NCBI GenBank assembly: GCA_030685015.1
Contig: JAUXWS010000087.1
Location: 102,292-166,291 of the forward strand
DNA from: a bacterium
GTDB taxonomy: Bacteria; CAIWAD01
Direction: 5' to 3'
DNA: 64,000 bases
In this document: positions 17,336 to 26,598 of the stretch, in pieces
How positions within the stretch are numbered: position 1 is the stretch's first letter
How the letters are laid out: each line of letters opens with the position of its first letter
Made by a program: the position numbers and the translations under genes
Notes under the pieces: generated by a model
Databases searched by the model: none
What the model saw: the letters and a program-made list of their open reading frames with translations, nothing else
Told to the model about the DNA's origin: nothing

Positions 17336-19962
17336 TAGATCCAGGCCGCCGTTTCGAAGCTGCCGTTGATGATGAGGTTGACGGTGGAGAGCTCCGAGAA
17401 GACGCCCGCATCCACTTTCTCGCGGGTGACGGATCCGGCCGCCAGTTTGTCTGCGGTAACCGCGTTCGTCGCCAACTGCGTGGCGCCGATGGCCGACGCG
17501 CTCACGTGGGTGGAGCCGACCGCATTGGCAGCGAGCTTCGTTCCGCTGACCGCCCCATCCGCCAGGCGATCCGTGGCCACGGCCCCGGCCGCAATCTTGG
17601 CTGTGGAAACCGCCCCGTCGATCAGCTGCGCGCTGCCCACCGCCGCGCTGCCCATCTTGGCCTGGGTGACCACCGCGTCGGCGAGCTTGGTGGTGCCCAC
17701 CGCCGCGTCGGCCAGGTTGCTGGAGCCCACGGCCGCCGCGCCGAGCTTGGCCGTCGTCACCGCCCCATCCGCCAGCTTGGTGTTCGTGACGGCGCTGGCG
17801 CCCAGTTCCGTGGAGCCCACGACGCCCGCCGCGATCTTGCCGCTGGTGACGGCGCCCGTGGCGATCTTGGAAGACCCCACTGACCCGTCGACGATCTTGG
17901 CTGCGGAGACGGACCCATCGGCGAGTTTAGTGCCCGTCACGGCGCCGGCCGCCACCTTGTTCCCCGTCACCGCCGCATCTTGTAGGGCGCCCTCGGCCAC
18001 CTTGGCCGCGCCGATGAGGCCCGCGCTCGTCACGACGGTGGAGCCGTCGGCCAAATGGATGAGCGGCGTGCCGCTGCCCAGGGCGATGGAGCCATCCGCC
18101 TGGCGCTGCAGGGCGTTGGAAGTCACTTTCCCCAGCGAGGCCGTATCGGCCGCCAGGCGCGTGCTATCCACGGCGTTCGTGGCGAGCTTGGCCGTGGCAA
18201 TGGCCGCGTCGGCCACCTTCGCCGTGGTGACGGCCGCCGCCCCCAGCTTGTTCGTGGTGACTGCCCCGTCGGCGAGCTTCGTTTCGGTGACCGCACCCGC
18301 CGTGATCTTCGTGTCGATGACGGCGTTCGTGCCGAGCTGATTGCTGCCCACGGCGCCAGCGGCCAGTTGCGCAGCGCCCACGGCCCCCGCAGCGATCTTG
18401 GCCGCGCCCACCGCCCCATCGGCGATCGAGGCCTGCACGACCTTTGCCGGGGCAATGTTGGCGCTGGCGTCGGTCAGGTCGATGAGCTTCCGGCCCGGCG
18501 CCACGGGCGTGTTCCAGTCACCCGTGCCCTTCAGGTCGAGGATCGTGGCCGTCAGGTTGGGATCCGCCTCGCCCGAGACGACGGCCTTCTTCACGAGGGC
18601 GTTCCGGCCCAGGGCACCCACGGTGTTGCGCCGGCTGTAGAGGGCATCGAAGTGCGTGACCGTCCCCACCGGCAGGGCCGAGAGCTTGATGAAGACCGTG
18701 GAGAGCGGCACGGCGCCGCCATCATTCAGCCACCAGCCCGCCCCCAGGCCCGAGCCCGTCTGCGCGTCGCCCGGCGTGACGACCGAGGTGCCGTTCTGGT
18801 TCAGGCAGATGCCCGTCACCGTGACGGGTGCACCGCCCGAGTCGAGCAGGTCGCCGCCCGCCGAATTCAGCAAGTCGAAGAGGCCGGCCAGCGAATCGCC
18901 CGTCTCGCCGATGTTGATGGCCGCGCCCGCCGCCTGGAAGGCCAGGCGATAGGTGAAGACGCCGCCACCGGCAGCGTGGATGCTGCCCACCGGGACGCTA
19001 TTGTCCTCGTAGGGCTCGGCGATGGCCCGGGCGTGCAGGGCGGCGGCGTTGCGCACGGCCGTGTCCAGGACCGCGCCGTCCGAGGTCTTCAGTTCGGTCG
19101 TGACCTGGCCATGGCTCGTGTCGATCAGCGTGCGGATGCCGCCCGGCGCGCCCGCGTCCTCCTGCACCACGGCGCCACGCACGTACCCATCCGACCGCAG
19201 CGCCGAGAGCTTGCCCTGGGCGCTGGAGTCCAGTTTGGTCTCGGGCAGGATGCCGTCGGCGATCTTGGACGGCAGATCGATGCGCGCTAGGTTGGCATTG
19301 GGCAGCTCGCCCACCACCTTCGTGCCCAGATTGACCGATCCGTCGGCAATCTTAGTCGATCCCACCGCCCCATCAGCGAGCTTCGGCTGCAGCACGGCCC
19401 CGTCCTGGATGGAGCCGGGCGTGATCTCGCCCGAGGGGTTCACCTCCTTCACGCGCCGGTAAGTCTCGCCATCCGAGACCAAGTCCAGCGAGTCCTGCTC
19501 CTTTAGGCCATAGGGCGTCCAGTGGGTGGGAAAGGAGCCCTGCTCGACCTTGACCGCATCCACGTAGGCCGTGCCCGACGCCAGTGCCCCGTCCCAGCCG
19601 AAGGAGAGCTTGATGAAGACCGTGCCCAGGGGCAGCTCGCCCGCGTCGCCGAGCTTCGACATGTCGAAAGAGCGCCAATAGCGCGTGAACTGGGTCTCGC
19701 CCGACTGGGTCAGCACCGTCCAGTCGATGGGCGTCATGGGCATGTGGTCTTCGTAGTAGGGCGTGATTCGGGCGTAGAAGGTGCCGGCGTTCCGCAGGTG
19801 CATGCGGATGTAAGCCGAGACACAAACCTTCGACAGTCCGCGCAGATCGATGAAGTTGACCTTGGCCAGACTGGTGGCGGACGGGCCGCCCTCGGCCTGG
19901 ATCTTCATCGAATAGCCGCCGAAGACCGAGCAGTCCGTTGACCGCGTGATGAGCACGGACAT
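17335..19962 (-). CDS. Tail-fibre protein (long) with about 28 ten-residue repeats
   Basis: An 875-aa fibre. It starts within a carbohydrate-binding-like module (ITRSTDCSVFGGYSMKIQAE onward), has an intermediate globular region to about residue 500, and then two blocks of ten-residue repeats such as GAVTETKLAD. It ends with NLIINGSFETAAWI, the canonical first strand of a CBM-like domain whose remainder is encoded by the next gene. SD GGAGGA lies at the stop of the upstream gene. Fibre role is clear. Receptor unknown. Confidence 0.85.
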   Translation of the reverse strand: MSVLITRSTDCSVFGGYSMKIQAEGGPSATSLAKVNFIDLRGLSKVCVSAYIRMHLRNAGTFYARITPYYEDHMPMTPIDWTVLTQSGETQFTRYWRSFDMSKLGDAGELPLGTVFIKLSFGWDGALASGTAYVDAVKVEQGSFPTHWTPYGLKEQDSLDLVSDGETYRRVKEVNPSGEITPGSIQDGAVLQPKLADGAVGSTKIADGSVNLGTKVVGELPNANLARIDLPSKIADGILPETKLDSSAQGKLSALRSDGYVRGAVVQEDAGAPGGIRTLIDTSHGQVTTELKTSDGAVLDTAVRNAAALHARAIAEPYEDNSVPVGSIHAAGGGVFTYRLAFQAAGAAINIGETGDSLAGLFDLLNSAGGDLLDSGGAPVTVTGICLNQNGTSVVTPGDAQTGSGLGAGWWLNDGGAVPLSTVFIKLSALPVGTVTHFDALYSRRNTVGALGRNALVKKAVVSGEADPNLTATILDLKGTGDWNTPVAPGRKLIDLTDASANIAPAKVVQASIADGAVGAAKIAAGAVGAAQLAAGAVGSNQLGTNAVIDTKITAGAVTETKLADGAVTTNKLGAAAVTTAKVADAAIATAKLATNAVDSTRLAADTASLGKVTSNALQRQADGSIALGSGTPLIHLADGSTVVTSAGLIGAAKVAEGALQDAAVTGNKVAAGAVTGTKLADGSVSAAKIVDGSVGSSKIATGAVTSGKIAAGVVGSTELGASAVTNTKLADGAVTTAKLGAAAVGSSNLADAAVGTTKLADAVVTQAKMGSAAVGSAQLIDGAVSTAKIAAGAVATDRLADGAVSGTKLAANAVGSTHVSASAIGATQLATNAVTADKLAAGSVTREKVDAGVFSELSTVNLIINGSFETAAWI
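17400..18450 (-). repeat. 30-bp coding repeat region in the long fibre gene
   Basis: About 28 degenerate 30-bp units encoding decapeptides of the form A-V-[GT]-x-x-K-[IL]-A-x-G, interrupted near 18020-18110 by a non-repeat spacer (about the LIHLADGSTVV segment). DNA identity between units is high enough to allow recombination between fibres. The same unit type recurs six times in the shorter fibre at 16560-16830. Confidence 0.8.
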
Positions 19963-19970
19963 GATTCCTC

Positions 19971-20588
19971 CTACCAGGCTTCCTGTTCGAATGACCCGCC
20001 CCGCTGCAGGTTGGTCGACCCATCCTGCTCGGGGCCATCTCCTGTCGTTGTGCTGAGGCTGCGGCTATAACCGCGCGTGCGCCCTTCCACCGTCTCCTGA
20101 CGGACTCGAAACGCATAGGTCGTGCTGGACAAGAGGTCCATCACGACCAGCGTGCGCGCCTGCCGTTCGCGCGTCTCGGCCACGTCCGTCCAGGCCGGGC
20201 TTCCCGCCGCCTGGGCCTGTGCCACCACGCGCTCGCCCTGGAACCCGTCCGCCGGATGTGTCCAGGCGAGTTTCACGGACAGGTCCGTGGCCACGGCGGA
20301 AAGCAGAATCACCGGCGGCGGCACGACGTGCTCCAGCCGGCGCCGGAAGTCTGCCCGGTCCCCCACGTCGATGGAGAGACGCGACTGCGCCACCAACGCC
20401 AATGGACGGAACAGCAGGGCGTAGTTGGAGTCGCGCAGCTCGGTCAGCGATAGCACGCCGGACTTGGGAATGACGCCCGTGCGCACCAACAGGCCATGCC
20501 GCTGCCCGCCCCGCTCCACCTCGCACAGGTTGTCCTGCAGGACATAGACGGCGCCCGCCGGCAGCCCGCTTTGCGTCAGCGTGGCCAT
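19971..20588 (-). CDS. Phage tail protein with fibronectin-III-like domain
   Basis: A 205-aa protein. Residues about 85-185 look like a fibronectin type III domain (PPPVILLSAVATDLSVKLAW and LSSTTYAFRVRQET strands). The C-terminus ends in STNLQRGGSFEQEAW, the first strand of a CBM-like module continued by the next gene. It probably connects baseplate and fibres. The ATG overlaps the stop of the 711-aa gene. Confidence 0.65.
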   Translation of the reverse strand: MATLTQSGLPAGAVYVLQDNLCEVERGGQRHGLLVRTGVIPKSGVLSLTELRDSNYALLFRPLALVAQSRLSIDVGDRADFRRRLEHVVPPPVILLSAVATDLSVKLAWTHPADGFQGERVVAQAQAAGSPAWTDVAETRERQARTLVVMDLLSSTTYAFRVRQETVEGRTRGYSRSLSTTTGDGPEQDGSTNLQRGGSFEQEAW

Positions 20589-22723
20589 CAGACACCCGCC
20601 TGCAGCTCTTCAAGGGTCCGGACCACCGTGGTGAACTGCTCCTGCGTGGGCGCCTCGGCCAGGGCGCGCTGCAGCTGGAAGACCTGCTCCTCCAGGTCCG
20701 TGGCCATGCGGTCCCGCTCGACCTCGAAGCGGGTCCTTTCCTGGCTGCGCCGGAGGGCCAGGATCTCGGCTAGGGTCTGTCCATCGGCGTTCTCCAGTGC
20801 GTCCGTCAACACCTCCAGCCCCGCCGACCAGTCCCCGCCCACGTCATACTCGGTGACGGCCTGGGCGTAGATGACCAGATGCTGCCCGCCGCGGATGGGC
20901 CACTGCAGGCGCTCGGTCCAGACGTCGCCCTCCCAGGCGAGCTGGTAGCCCGTCAGGGCCTGGCCCATGGCCGGCGGCGCTGGCAGGGGCGTCAGCAGCT
21001 CGATGGTGCGGTTGCTGGAGTCGAAAGCCTTGACGATGCGCGAAACGCCGCCCACCTCCACGCGCGTGCTCGGCTGGAAGACCGCCGTGCCGGCGACCTT
21101 CACGAGGCTGGTGGTGGACCCGCTACCGACCAGGTCGCTGGCCTGAACAGCCTCGCGCTTCTGGCGGGGTATGGTCGAGGACTCGTGCGTGCGATGAATC
21201 AGGTCGACGTGGGCGCTCTCCAGCACCGCCTTGGAGACACCAACCGGCAGGCGCGTGCGCGTGTGCTTCAGCTCATAGACCCGCACCCGGTAGCCGCGAA
21301 TCTCCTCCTGGTCCACCAGGGCCGGCTTGTCCCAGGAGAGGCGCAGGGCGTAGGACTCGCTCTCGGCGGAGCTGCCCTGCTCATCCTTGAAGAGTTCCAA
21401 AACGGTGTTGGCATGGGCGGCCTTGGCCTGCAGGACCTCGGTCCGCGTGGCGCTTCGCGCGGCCTTGGTCGCATCCACGGCCGCCAGCATCTCGGAGGCC
21501 GTGCCGACATCGCTTCCGTAGCCCAGGGCGCTCGACTTGGCCAGGTGGAAGTATGCTGCGCCCTCGGACACGCTGGCCGGGGCTGTCAGCACCAGGGTCT
21601 GCAGGGCTGCGTTCACGCTTAGGACCGTCACCTCGCTAAGGAGGCCTTCCGCGTGCAGGAGCAGAGTCTGGCCTTCCAGGCTGGAGCCCAAATCCGTGCC
21701 CGCGCCCGTGACGGTCGCGGAGCCTGTGACGATGGACAGCGTGCCCTGCTCGCGGCTGACGCCTGCCGCGCCCGAGACGATCGCTTGCTGCTTGGCGTGC
21801 AGGACGTCCAGGTCGGCGCTGCCGCCCACCAGCTCCGTGCCCCGAACCTGGCCCAGCGTGTAGCCGGCCAGGCGCTTGGCGTTGATCAAGGCCCGGTAGC
21901 CATCCAGCTCGCCCACGTGGGCCGACAGGGCCTCCACGCTGACGCGCGCGGCCGTGTAGGTATCCAGCGCGCTCTTCAAGGCCGCCGTGCGGTCCGGGGC
22001 GTCCGCGTGGATCTGCAGGGCCAGATTCACTTCCAGCAGTACGGGCGTGCCGGGCTGGGACGGAATCTTGCGCGTCTCGATGACGCGGTCCCCGTGCCCG
22101 TCCTGCAGGTTGAGGATGCCGCTGCGAAAGAGCAGGGCCAGCTCCGGGTGCAAGGCCAGGGCATTCAAGACGGTCAGGACCGCGCTGCCCGGATTCTGCT
22201 CGTCCTGGTAGCCAACCTGAAATCCCGCCGCCGTCGTGTGCGTATCCGTGTTTGGCAGGTGGAGGCGCGGGTCGCTGACGACCTGGGCGAAAGCGCGCAG
22301 GTCCTCCACCGTCCCATCCGCGTGGACCCGGGCCACCACGACCTCCTGCGCGCCCTTGACCGGAAAGGCCGAGAGACGCAGTGCGAAACCGTGGAGCTGG
22401 CGCGTCTGGTGGGTCTGCCCGGTCACGAAGTGGGTCTTGGGTGCCACCGCCGTCAGCGTGTAACCGGCGAAGACGTAGGACGTCGCGGAAGGCCAGGGCT
22501 CAAAGAGACCGATCAGGCTGACAATGCGCTCGCCGCCCGCGTAAGCCACGCCGGGCGCCAGCACCAGGTCGCTGCCATTCTGGCTGACGTCGAAGCCATG
22601 GATGACGCCTTCCGTGAAGAGGTCGTCCGTCCGGTCCAGGATGGCCTGCAGGAGCGCATCCCGACTGAAGTTCTCGTCCTCAAGCGTGGGCTTGTCGCCC
22701 GAGAAGAACAGGTAGCGGTCCAT
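20588..22723 (-). CDS. Large baseplate/tail protein, unknown family
   Basis: A 711-aa protein following gpI-like. The N-terminus (DRYLFFSGDKPTLEDENFSRDALLQAILDR) is followed by a beta-rich region about 40-130, a long central segment with helical linkers, two fibronectin-like stretches (near LSWDKPALVDQEEIRGYRVR) and a C-terminal coiled coil (about 640-705). Position and composition fit a baseplate-to-fibre adaptor. No enzymatic motif is visible. Confidence 0.7.
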   Translation of the reverse strand: MDRYLFFSGDKPTLEDENFSRDALLQAILDRTDDLFTEGVIHGFDVSQNGSDLVLAPGVAYAGGERIVSLIGLFEPWPSATSYVFAGYTLTAVAPKTHFVTGQTHQTRQLHGFALRLSAFPVKGAQEVVVARVHADGTVEDLRAFAQVVSDPRLHLPNTDTHTTAAGFQVGYQDEQNPGSAVLTVLNALALHPELALLFRSGILNLQDGHGDRVIETRKIPSQPGTPVLLEVNLALQIHADAPDRTAALKSALDTYTAARVSVEALSAHVGELDGYRALINAKRLAGYTLGQVRGTELVGGSADLDVLHAKQQAIVSGAAGVSREQGTLSIVTGSATVTGAGTDLGSSLEGQTLLLHAEGLLSEVTVLSVNAALQTLVLTAPASVSEGAAYFHLAKSSALGYGSDVGTASEMLAAVDATKAARSATRTEVLQAKAAHANTVLELFKDEQGSSAESESYALRLSWDKPALVDQEEIRGYRVRVYELKHTRTRLPVGVSKAVLESAHVDLIHRTHESSTIPRQKREAVQASDLVGSGSTTSLVKVAGTAVFQPSTRVEVGGVSRIVKAFDSSNRTIELLTPLPAPPAMGQALTGYQLAWEGDVWTERLQWPIRGGQHLVIYAQAVTEYDVGGDWSAGLEVLTDALENADGQTLAEILALRRSQERTRFEVERDRMATDLEEQVFQLQRALAEAPTQEQFTTVVRTLEELQAGV

Positions 22724-22727
22724 GTGC

Positions 22728-23408
22728 TCACGCCTCCACGTAGGTCAGCACGCACGCGGTGTGCGCGGGTTTCTCGGCCATCACGAGCTCGGACACGCGC
22801 GTCCGCTCCTCGGCGTCCTGGGCGCCGGCCGGCAGGATGGACAGCCAGAAGGTGAAGCGCATGTCCAGGTCGGCCTGGCTGAAGAGGCGCGTCTGGCGCA
22901 GGCCGTCCATCTCCGGATCCGCTTGGTCCGCCGCGCTGAAGAGATGGCTACGCTCGGCTTCCACCTGCGCGGCCTGGTCCGCTTCGCTCCGCACGATGCG
23001 CGCCTCCGGGTCATCCGCGTAGACAGTCAGGGCGCTCAGTGTGTGGCCCAGAACCTCCTCGACCAGATACTTCATCCCCATCGCGCTGCCGGCGTACTGC
23101 CTCGTCGCCGGCATGATGGCCAGGCGCGCCTCCAGCTCGGCATTCGTTTCACCCAAGAGCCGCCTCGTGCCACGATCCAACGCATGTCGATCCAGGTCGG
23201 CCGTGCGCAGGTCCGTCGCGTAGTAGGGATTCGTTCCGCTTCCCAGGGTCCAAAGGAAGCCGCGCCGGCGGAGCTCGTAGATGGCGTCCTTGGCCGCGTC
23301 GTAGGAGAGCCCGAAAGCGTCCAGCAGGCGCCCTAGCACGCTGTCGTCCACCAGCTTGCGCACCTTCGGCAGCAGCGCCAGTAGGTAGCTCCCCAGGCGA
23401 CTCTCCAT
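22728..23408 (-). CDS. Baseplate/tail protein, gpI-type
   Basis: A 226-aa protein beginning MESRLGSYLLALLPKVRKLVDDS, helical at the N-terminus as in P2 gpI-type wedge proteins, and located directly downstream of gpJ-like with an ATGA-type overlap at 23408. The family assignment is positional (W-J-I order). The sequence similarity I can see is limited to the N-terminal helices. Confidence 0.65.
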   Translation of the reverse strand: MESRLGSYLLALLPKVRKLVDDSVLGRLLDAFGLSYDAAKDAIYELRRRGFLWTLGSGTNPYYATDLRTADLDRHALDRGTRRLLGETNAELEARLAIMPATRQYAGSAMGMKYLVEEVLGHTLSALTVYADDPEARIVRSEADQAAQVEAERSHLFSAADQADPEMDGLRQTRLFSQADLDMRFTFWLSILPAGAQDAEERTRVSELVMAEKPAHTACVLTYVEA

Positions 23409-24601
23409 CACAGGCTCCACTCGATCTTGTCGATGGGGTCGATGCCCGTGATGTCCTCGCCCGCCGGCAGGAGCGTCCGATCCTGGTAGGTGCGGCCCTT
23501 CACGCGATGCACCAGCGTGGCGGCCTGGGCGTCCACGTCCAGGTACTCGGCCGGCGTGGCCGGCACGTCCGCCAGGGGCGCATCCACGGTTACGTTGTAG
23601 ACGCCGTCCACGGCCATGACGGCCGCCATCAGACGCGCGCGGATGAGGCCCTCGCCCAGCTGCAGGGCGTCCGAGTAGCCCTGCAGGGCCAGGCGCACGG
23701 CCGTGTCCACCGTGGCCTGGTCGGCCGTGGCGAAACGCCAGACGGTCAGGGAGAGGGCGACGGGCGTGATGGCCGCCCTGGAGACGACGAGCTGGGCGGT
23801 CAGGGGCTGGCGCGGCCGGATGTAGTCCCGCACGTCCGCCAGGAGTTGGGGCGTGGGCGCGCCATCCGTGCCCAGCACCACCACGCCCACCGTGCCGGGT
23901 CCGTAGGGCGCGTCGTCCAGCACCATGGCTGCCTGCACGCCCGGCACGCTCATTGCCCAGGCGTGATAGGCGCCGCGCGTGCCGCCGACACCCAGCGTGT
24001 CCCATTTGCCGATGGCGCGCTCACGGAAAGCCCGGTCGCTCTCGGCGTCCGCGCCCTCCTGCACCAGGGTGGAGAGCTCGCCCACGTCCACATTGGTGAC
24101 GGTCTCGATGCCGGAGATGGGCGTGACGATCAGCGTGATGAGACCCGCGGCCACGTTGCCGGAAAACCCCGCCTGCTCGGCCGTGGCCAGGACGACCACC
24201 GAGCTCGCGCCCGTGGGCAGCGTGGCGTCCGCGTCGGTCAGAAACCGGACGCTGGCCCCCGCCGCGTCGCGCCGGCTGCGCACGATGGTGCCCGCCGGGA
24301 TGAGCGTGTCCTGGGTGGCTGGCGTGGCCCGGCTGAAGGTCAGGCGCACCTGCGCCTGCTTGGCCACCAGGCGCCGCACGCCCACCTCGCGGGCCTTCAA
24401 GTCCAACCAAGATCCCGTGGCGGTTTGGATGAAGAGGGCGCCGCTGACCGTCCGCACCAGCTGGTAGAGGCCCGCCAGGCCGCTGGAGAGGGCCTCCAGG
24501 ATGCCACGCAAGGCGGCGCCCACGTTGACGTTGGTGAAGGGCGTCTTGGCCAGGACGGCCGCCAGGAGGTCGGCCAGGATCTCGTCGAAGGACTTGGTCA
24601 T
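23408..24601 (-). CDS. Baseplate wedge protein, gpJ type
   Basis: A 397-aa protein with the baseplate_J pattern: SWLDLKAREVGVRRLVAKQA near residue 60-80, GTIVRS, TAEQAGFSGNVAAGLIT and the GADAESDRAFRERAIGKWDT motif. In P2/Mu-type phages it joins the wedge around the tail hub. ATG 24601 overlaps the gpW-like stop by ATGA and replaces the longer open frame to 24859. Confidence 0.9.
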   Translation of the reverse strand: MTKSFDEILADLLAAVLAKTPFTNVNVGAALRGILEALSSGLAGLYQLVRTVSGALFIQTATGSWLDLKAREVGVRRLVAKQAQVRLTFSRATPATQDTLIPAGTIVRSRRDAAGASVRFLTDADATLPTGASSVVVLATAEQAGFSGNVAAGLITLIVTPISGIETVTNVDVGELSTLVQEGADAESDRAFRERAIGKWDTLGVGGTRGAYHAWAMSVPGVQAAMVLDDAPYGPGTVGVVVLGTDGAPTPQLLADVRDYIRPRQPLTAQLVVSRAAITPVALSLTVWRFATADQATVDTAVRLALQGYSDALQLGEGLIRARLMAAVMAVDGVYNVTVDAPLADVPATPAEYLDVDAQAATLVHRVKGRTYQDRTLLPAGEDITGIDPIDKIEWSL

Positions 24602-25026
24602 GGGACGATCTCCCCCTGGTGGACCGTGAAGGGCCCGGACAAGCCCAGGCCCCACACCAGCTCCTGCAGCTTGTCCTGCCCGGCCAGGGCGAAGCGGATC
24701 TGAAAGACCTTTTCCTCGGGCGTGAAGCCGATCTGCTGCACGCGGATGCTGGCGTCCTCCACGCGGGACTCGTCCTCCAGCGCCTCGCGCAGGTAGCGCA
24801 GGGCCAGCATGCGCGTGCGCGGCGTGTCCGGCGCGCCCAGCAGGGTCTTGATGCGGCAACCCCAGGCGGGGTGAGCCGGCAGCTCGCCGGGCAGGCTGGC
24901 CAGCCGGTCGAGGATGTCCTGGCGCATCACGTCCTCATCGTGGGCCACCTGCAGGTCGCCCGTTGGTGCCACCAAGAGGTCGCCATCGGCCGCAAAGGCA
25001 ATGTCGCGGGCCAGGAACGTGCTCAC
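24598..25026 (-). CDS. Baseplate protein, gpW/gp25 type
   Basis: A 142-aa protein of the gp25-like/GPW family: DIAFAADGDLLVAPTGDLQV, then MRQDILDRLASLPGELPAHPAWGC and the helical LRYLREALEDESRVEDASIR region. It nucleates wedge assembly of contractile-tail baseplates. ATGA overlaps on both sides tie it to its neighbours. Confidence 0.88.
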   Translation of the reverse strand: MSTFLARDIAFAADGDLLVAPTGDLQVAHDEDVMRQDILDRLASLPGELPAHPAWGCRIKTLLGAPDTPRTRMLALRYLREALEDESRVEDASIRVQQIGFTPEEKVFQIRFALAGQDKLQELVWGLGLSGPFTVHQGEIVP

Positions 25027-25268
25027 TGGATCATCCCCGGGCCGGTCGTGGCCCCCGTCTGCGCGCTCGGACTGCCGGCAGTTGCCACCGGGATGCCGGG
25101 CAGCACGATGGCAGAGGAGACGATGTGCTCCACGATAGCCTCGGCGATGGCCAGCGCATCGGCCTGCTGGACCGCACTGGCGGATCCCGGCGCGGCACGG
25201 TTGATGCCAGCCATGTGCTGGGTCCGCTTCGAGAGGATGAGGTCGGCCAGGGCCTGTGGATTGAGCAT
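25023..25268 (-). CDS. Small phage protein, unknown
   Basis: An 81-aa protein with a helical centre (QADALAIAEAIVEHIVSSAI) and a Gly/Thr/Pro-rich tail. It lies between the spike and gpW genes and overlaps the latter by ATGA. The PAAR spike-tip fold was considered, but its H-x-C/H pattern is not evident. Confidence 0.6.
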   Translation of the reverse strand: MLNPQALADLILSKRTQHMAGINRAAPGSASAVQQADALAIAEAIVEHIVSSAIVLPGIPVATAGSPSAQTGATTGPGMIQ

Positions 25269-25276
25269 GCCTTACG

Positions 25277-25843
25277 CTACTCCGTCCGAGAGGTGTTTGA
25301 AAGCTCTTGCCCGGTCAAAGGGGCGATCGGTGTCGACGTGGGGACGCCCACGTTGCCGATGTGCTGATGGGCGTTGAAGAGGGACTGGAACGTGTTGCCC
25401 AGGATGAGCTGCTCGGCCGCGGCCGCGCCCAGCTCCACGGCTGGGGCCTTCACGTGCACCTTCACCGCGGATTCGATCTCCACCAGGCCATCCGCGCTCA
25501 TCACCACACGGGCCTGGCCCTGCTCCAGCACCAGGTGCTTGTCTTGTGGGCCGGCGCCCGTGAGGAAACCGGAGACGAAGGGCTTGTCCGGCTGGCCGCC
25601 CTCGAAGGAGACCATCACGTGGTCGCCGGCCGTGGGCAGCACCACCAGGCGCGCGGCTGCAGTTGCCCAGACGGCCAGGATCTCGCAGCGGGGCAGAATG
25701 GCCAGGGCAGGGTCGTCGGGCTGGACGCTGACCGTGTAGGCCGCGGCGTCCACCTCGGTGACCACGCCGCGTACGGGGAAGCGCATGTAGCTGGAAAAGT
25801 CCGGGCGGACCTGCTCGATGAGGGTCTTCAGCTCCGCGCGCAT
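25277..25843 (-). CDS. Baseplate spike protein, gpV type
   Basis: A 188-aa protein with an OB-fold-like N-terminus (FPVRGVVTEVDAAAYTVSVQ; PTAGDHVMVSFEGGQPDKPFVSGFL) followed by beta-helix-like repeats and a histidine-containing end (FNAHQHIGNVGVPTSTP), the pattern of P2 gpV-type membrane-piercing spikes. The start overlaps the hub gene by 16 bases. It is the tail tip that punctures the outer membrane. Confidence 0.85.
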   Translation of the reverse strand: MRAELKTLIEQVRPDFSSYMRFPVRGVVTEVDAAAYTVSVQPDDPALAILPRCEILAVWATAAARLVVLPTAGDHVMVSFEGGQPDKPFVSGFLTGAGPQDKHLVLEQGQARVVMSADGLVEIESAVKVHVKAPAVELGAAAAEQLILGNTFQSLFNAHQHIGNVGVPTSTPIAPLTGQELSNTSRTE

Positions 25844-26589
25844 GGCGCCACCTGCAGCACGAGGCGTCCGCCCGCTTGCCAGCGGTACTCGGCCTCTTCG
25901 ACGAACCAGCGCGTCCCGTCAATCGTCACCACCTGGCTGTGCAGGACGGGCGCCACCAGGGTTTCCACCTCCAGCAGGCCCAGCCGGCCCGGGCGCTGGT
26001 CGATCAGGTTGACGCCGGTCTCGATGGCGTGCACGGCCGCCTGGGCGTGGTCGGGTTCCGCCAGGACCAGCACGCCGTCCCGCACATGGAAACGCAGCTC
26101 AGTCCCTGTCTCGCGCCGGACCCACTGCACGAGCTGCAGTAGGGCCTCCTTGGGTGTCAGGCCGTGGACGGGGAAGCGGTCGATGGTGAGAGCGGGAGCG
26201 TGGGCGGCCAGCGTGAGGCCCGTGCCGGCGATCAGGTCACCCGCGATCTCTGCCGGCGTCGACTGGTCCCAGGTGCGGGTGATGGCCCGGCCGCGCGCCT
26301 GCAGCAGGGTCTGCCAGTCGATCAGGTGAACGACGGTCTGAAGGCCCCGGGCCTGCACGTCCCGCGCGACGCCGTGGAAGATCGACGTGAGTTCCGCATC
26401 CTCCTGGTAGCCCCAGCGGATGCGGATGGCGTCGCCGGCCTTGACCTGGGGAGCGATCAGGCCTTCGGGGTCCTGCAGGAGTAGGTGGCCTGAGTCGGCC
26501 GTGTTCGTAGCCTGGCTGAACACGTGGAAGGCCGCCACAACGACCTCGATCGGCTGGCCCTTCCAGGTGACGTCGAAGAGTGGGGTCAC
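25828..26589 (-). CDS. Baseplate hub protein, gpD (late control D) type
   Basis: A 253-aa protein. FDVTWKGQPIEVVVAAFHV, the DAIRIRWGYQE strand and SIFHGVARDVQARGLQTVVH match the gpD/gp27 hub family that threads the tape measure to the spike. Immediately followed by the gpV-type spike, as in P2. Confidence 0.8.
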   Translation of the reverse strand: MTPLFDVTWKGQPIEVVVAAFHVFSQATNTADSGHLLLQDPEGLIAPQVKAGDAIRIRWGYQEDAELTSIFHGVARDVQARGLQTVVHLIDWQTLLQARGRAITRTWDQSTPAEIAGDLIAGTGLTLAAHAPALTIDRFPVHGLTPKEALLQLVQWVRRETGTELRFHVRDGVLVLAEPDHAQAAVHAIETGVNLIDQRPGRLGLLEVETLVAPVLHSQVVTIDGTRWFVEEAEYRWQAGGRLVLQVAPCARS

Positions 26590-26598
26590 GCTTGGCTC

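Noticed and set aside
18055-19290. Long plus-strand reading frame opposite the tail fibre
   Set aside because: It mirrors the repetitive high-GC fibre gene, has no ribosome site and no recognisable domain.
25023-25268. PAAR spike tip
   Set aside because: Position next to the spike invited the idea, but the 81-aa protein lacks the His/Cys zinc-binding pattern.
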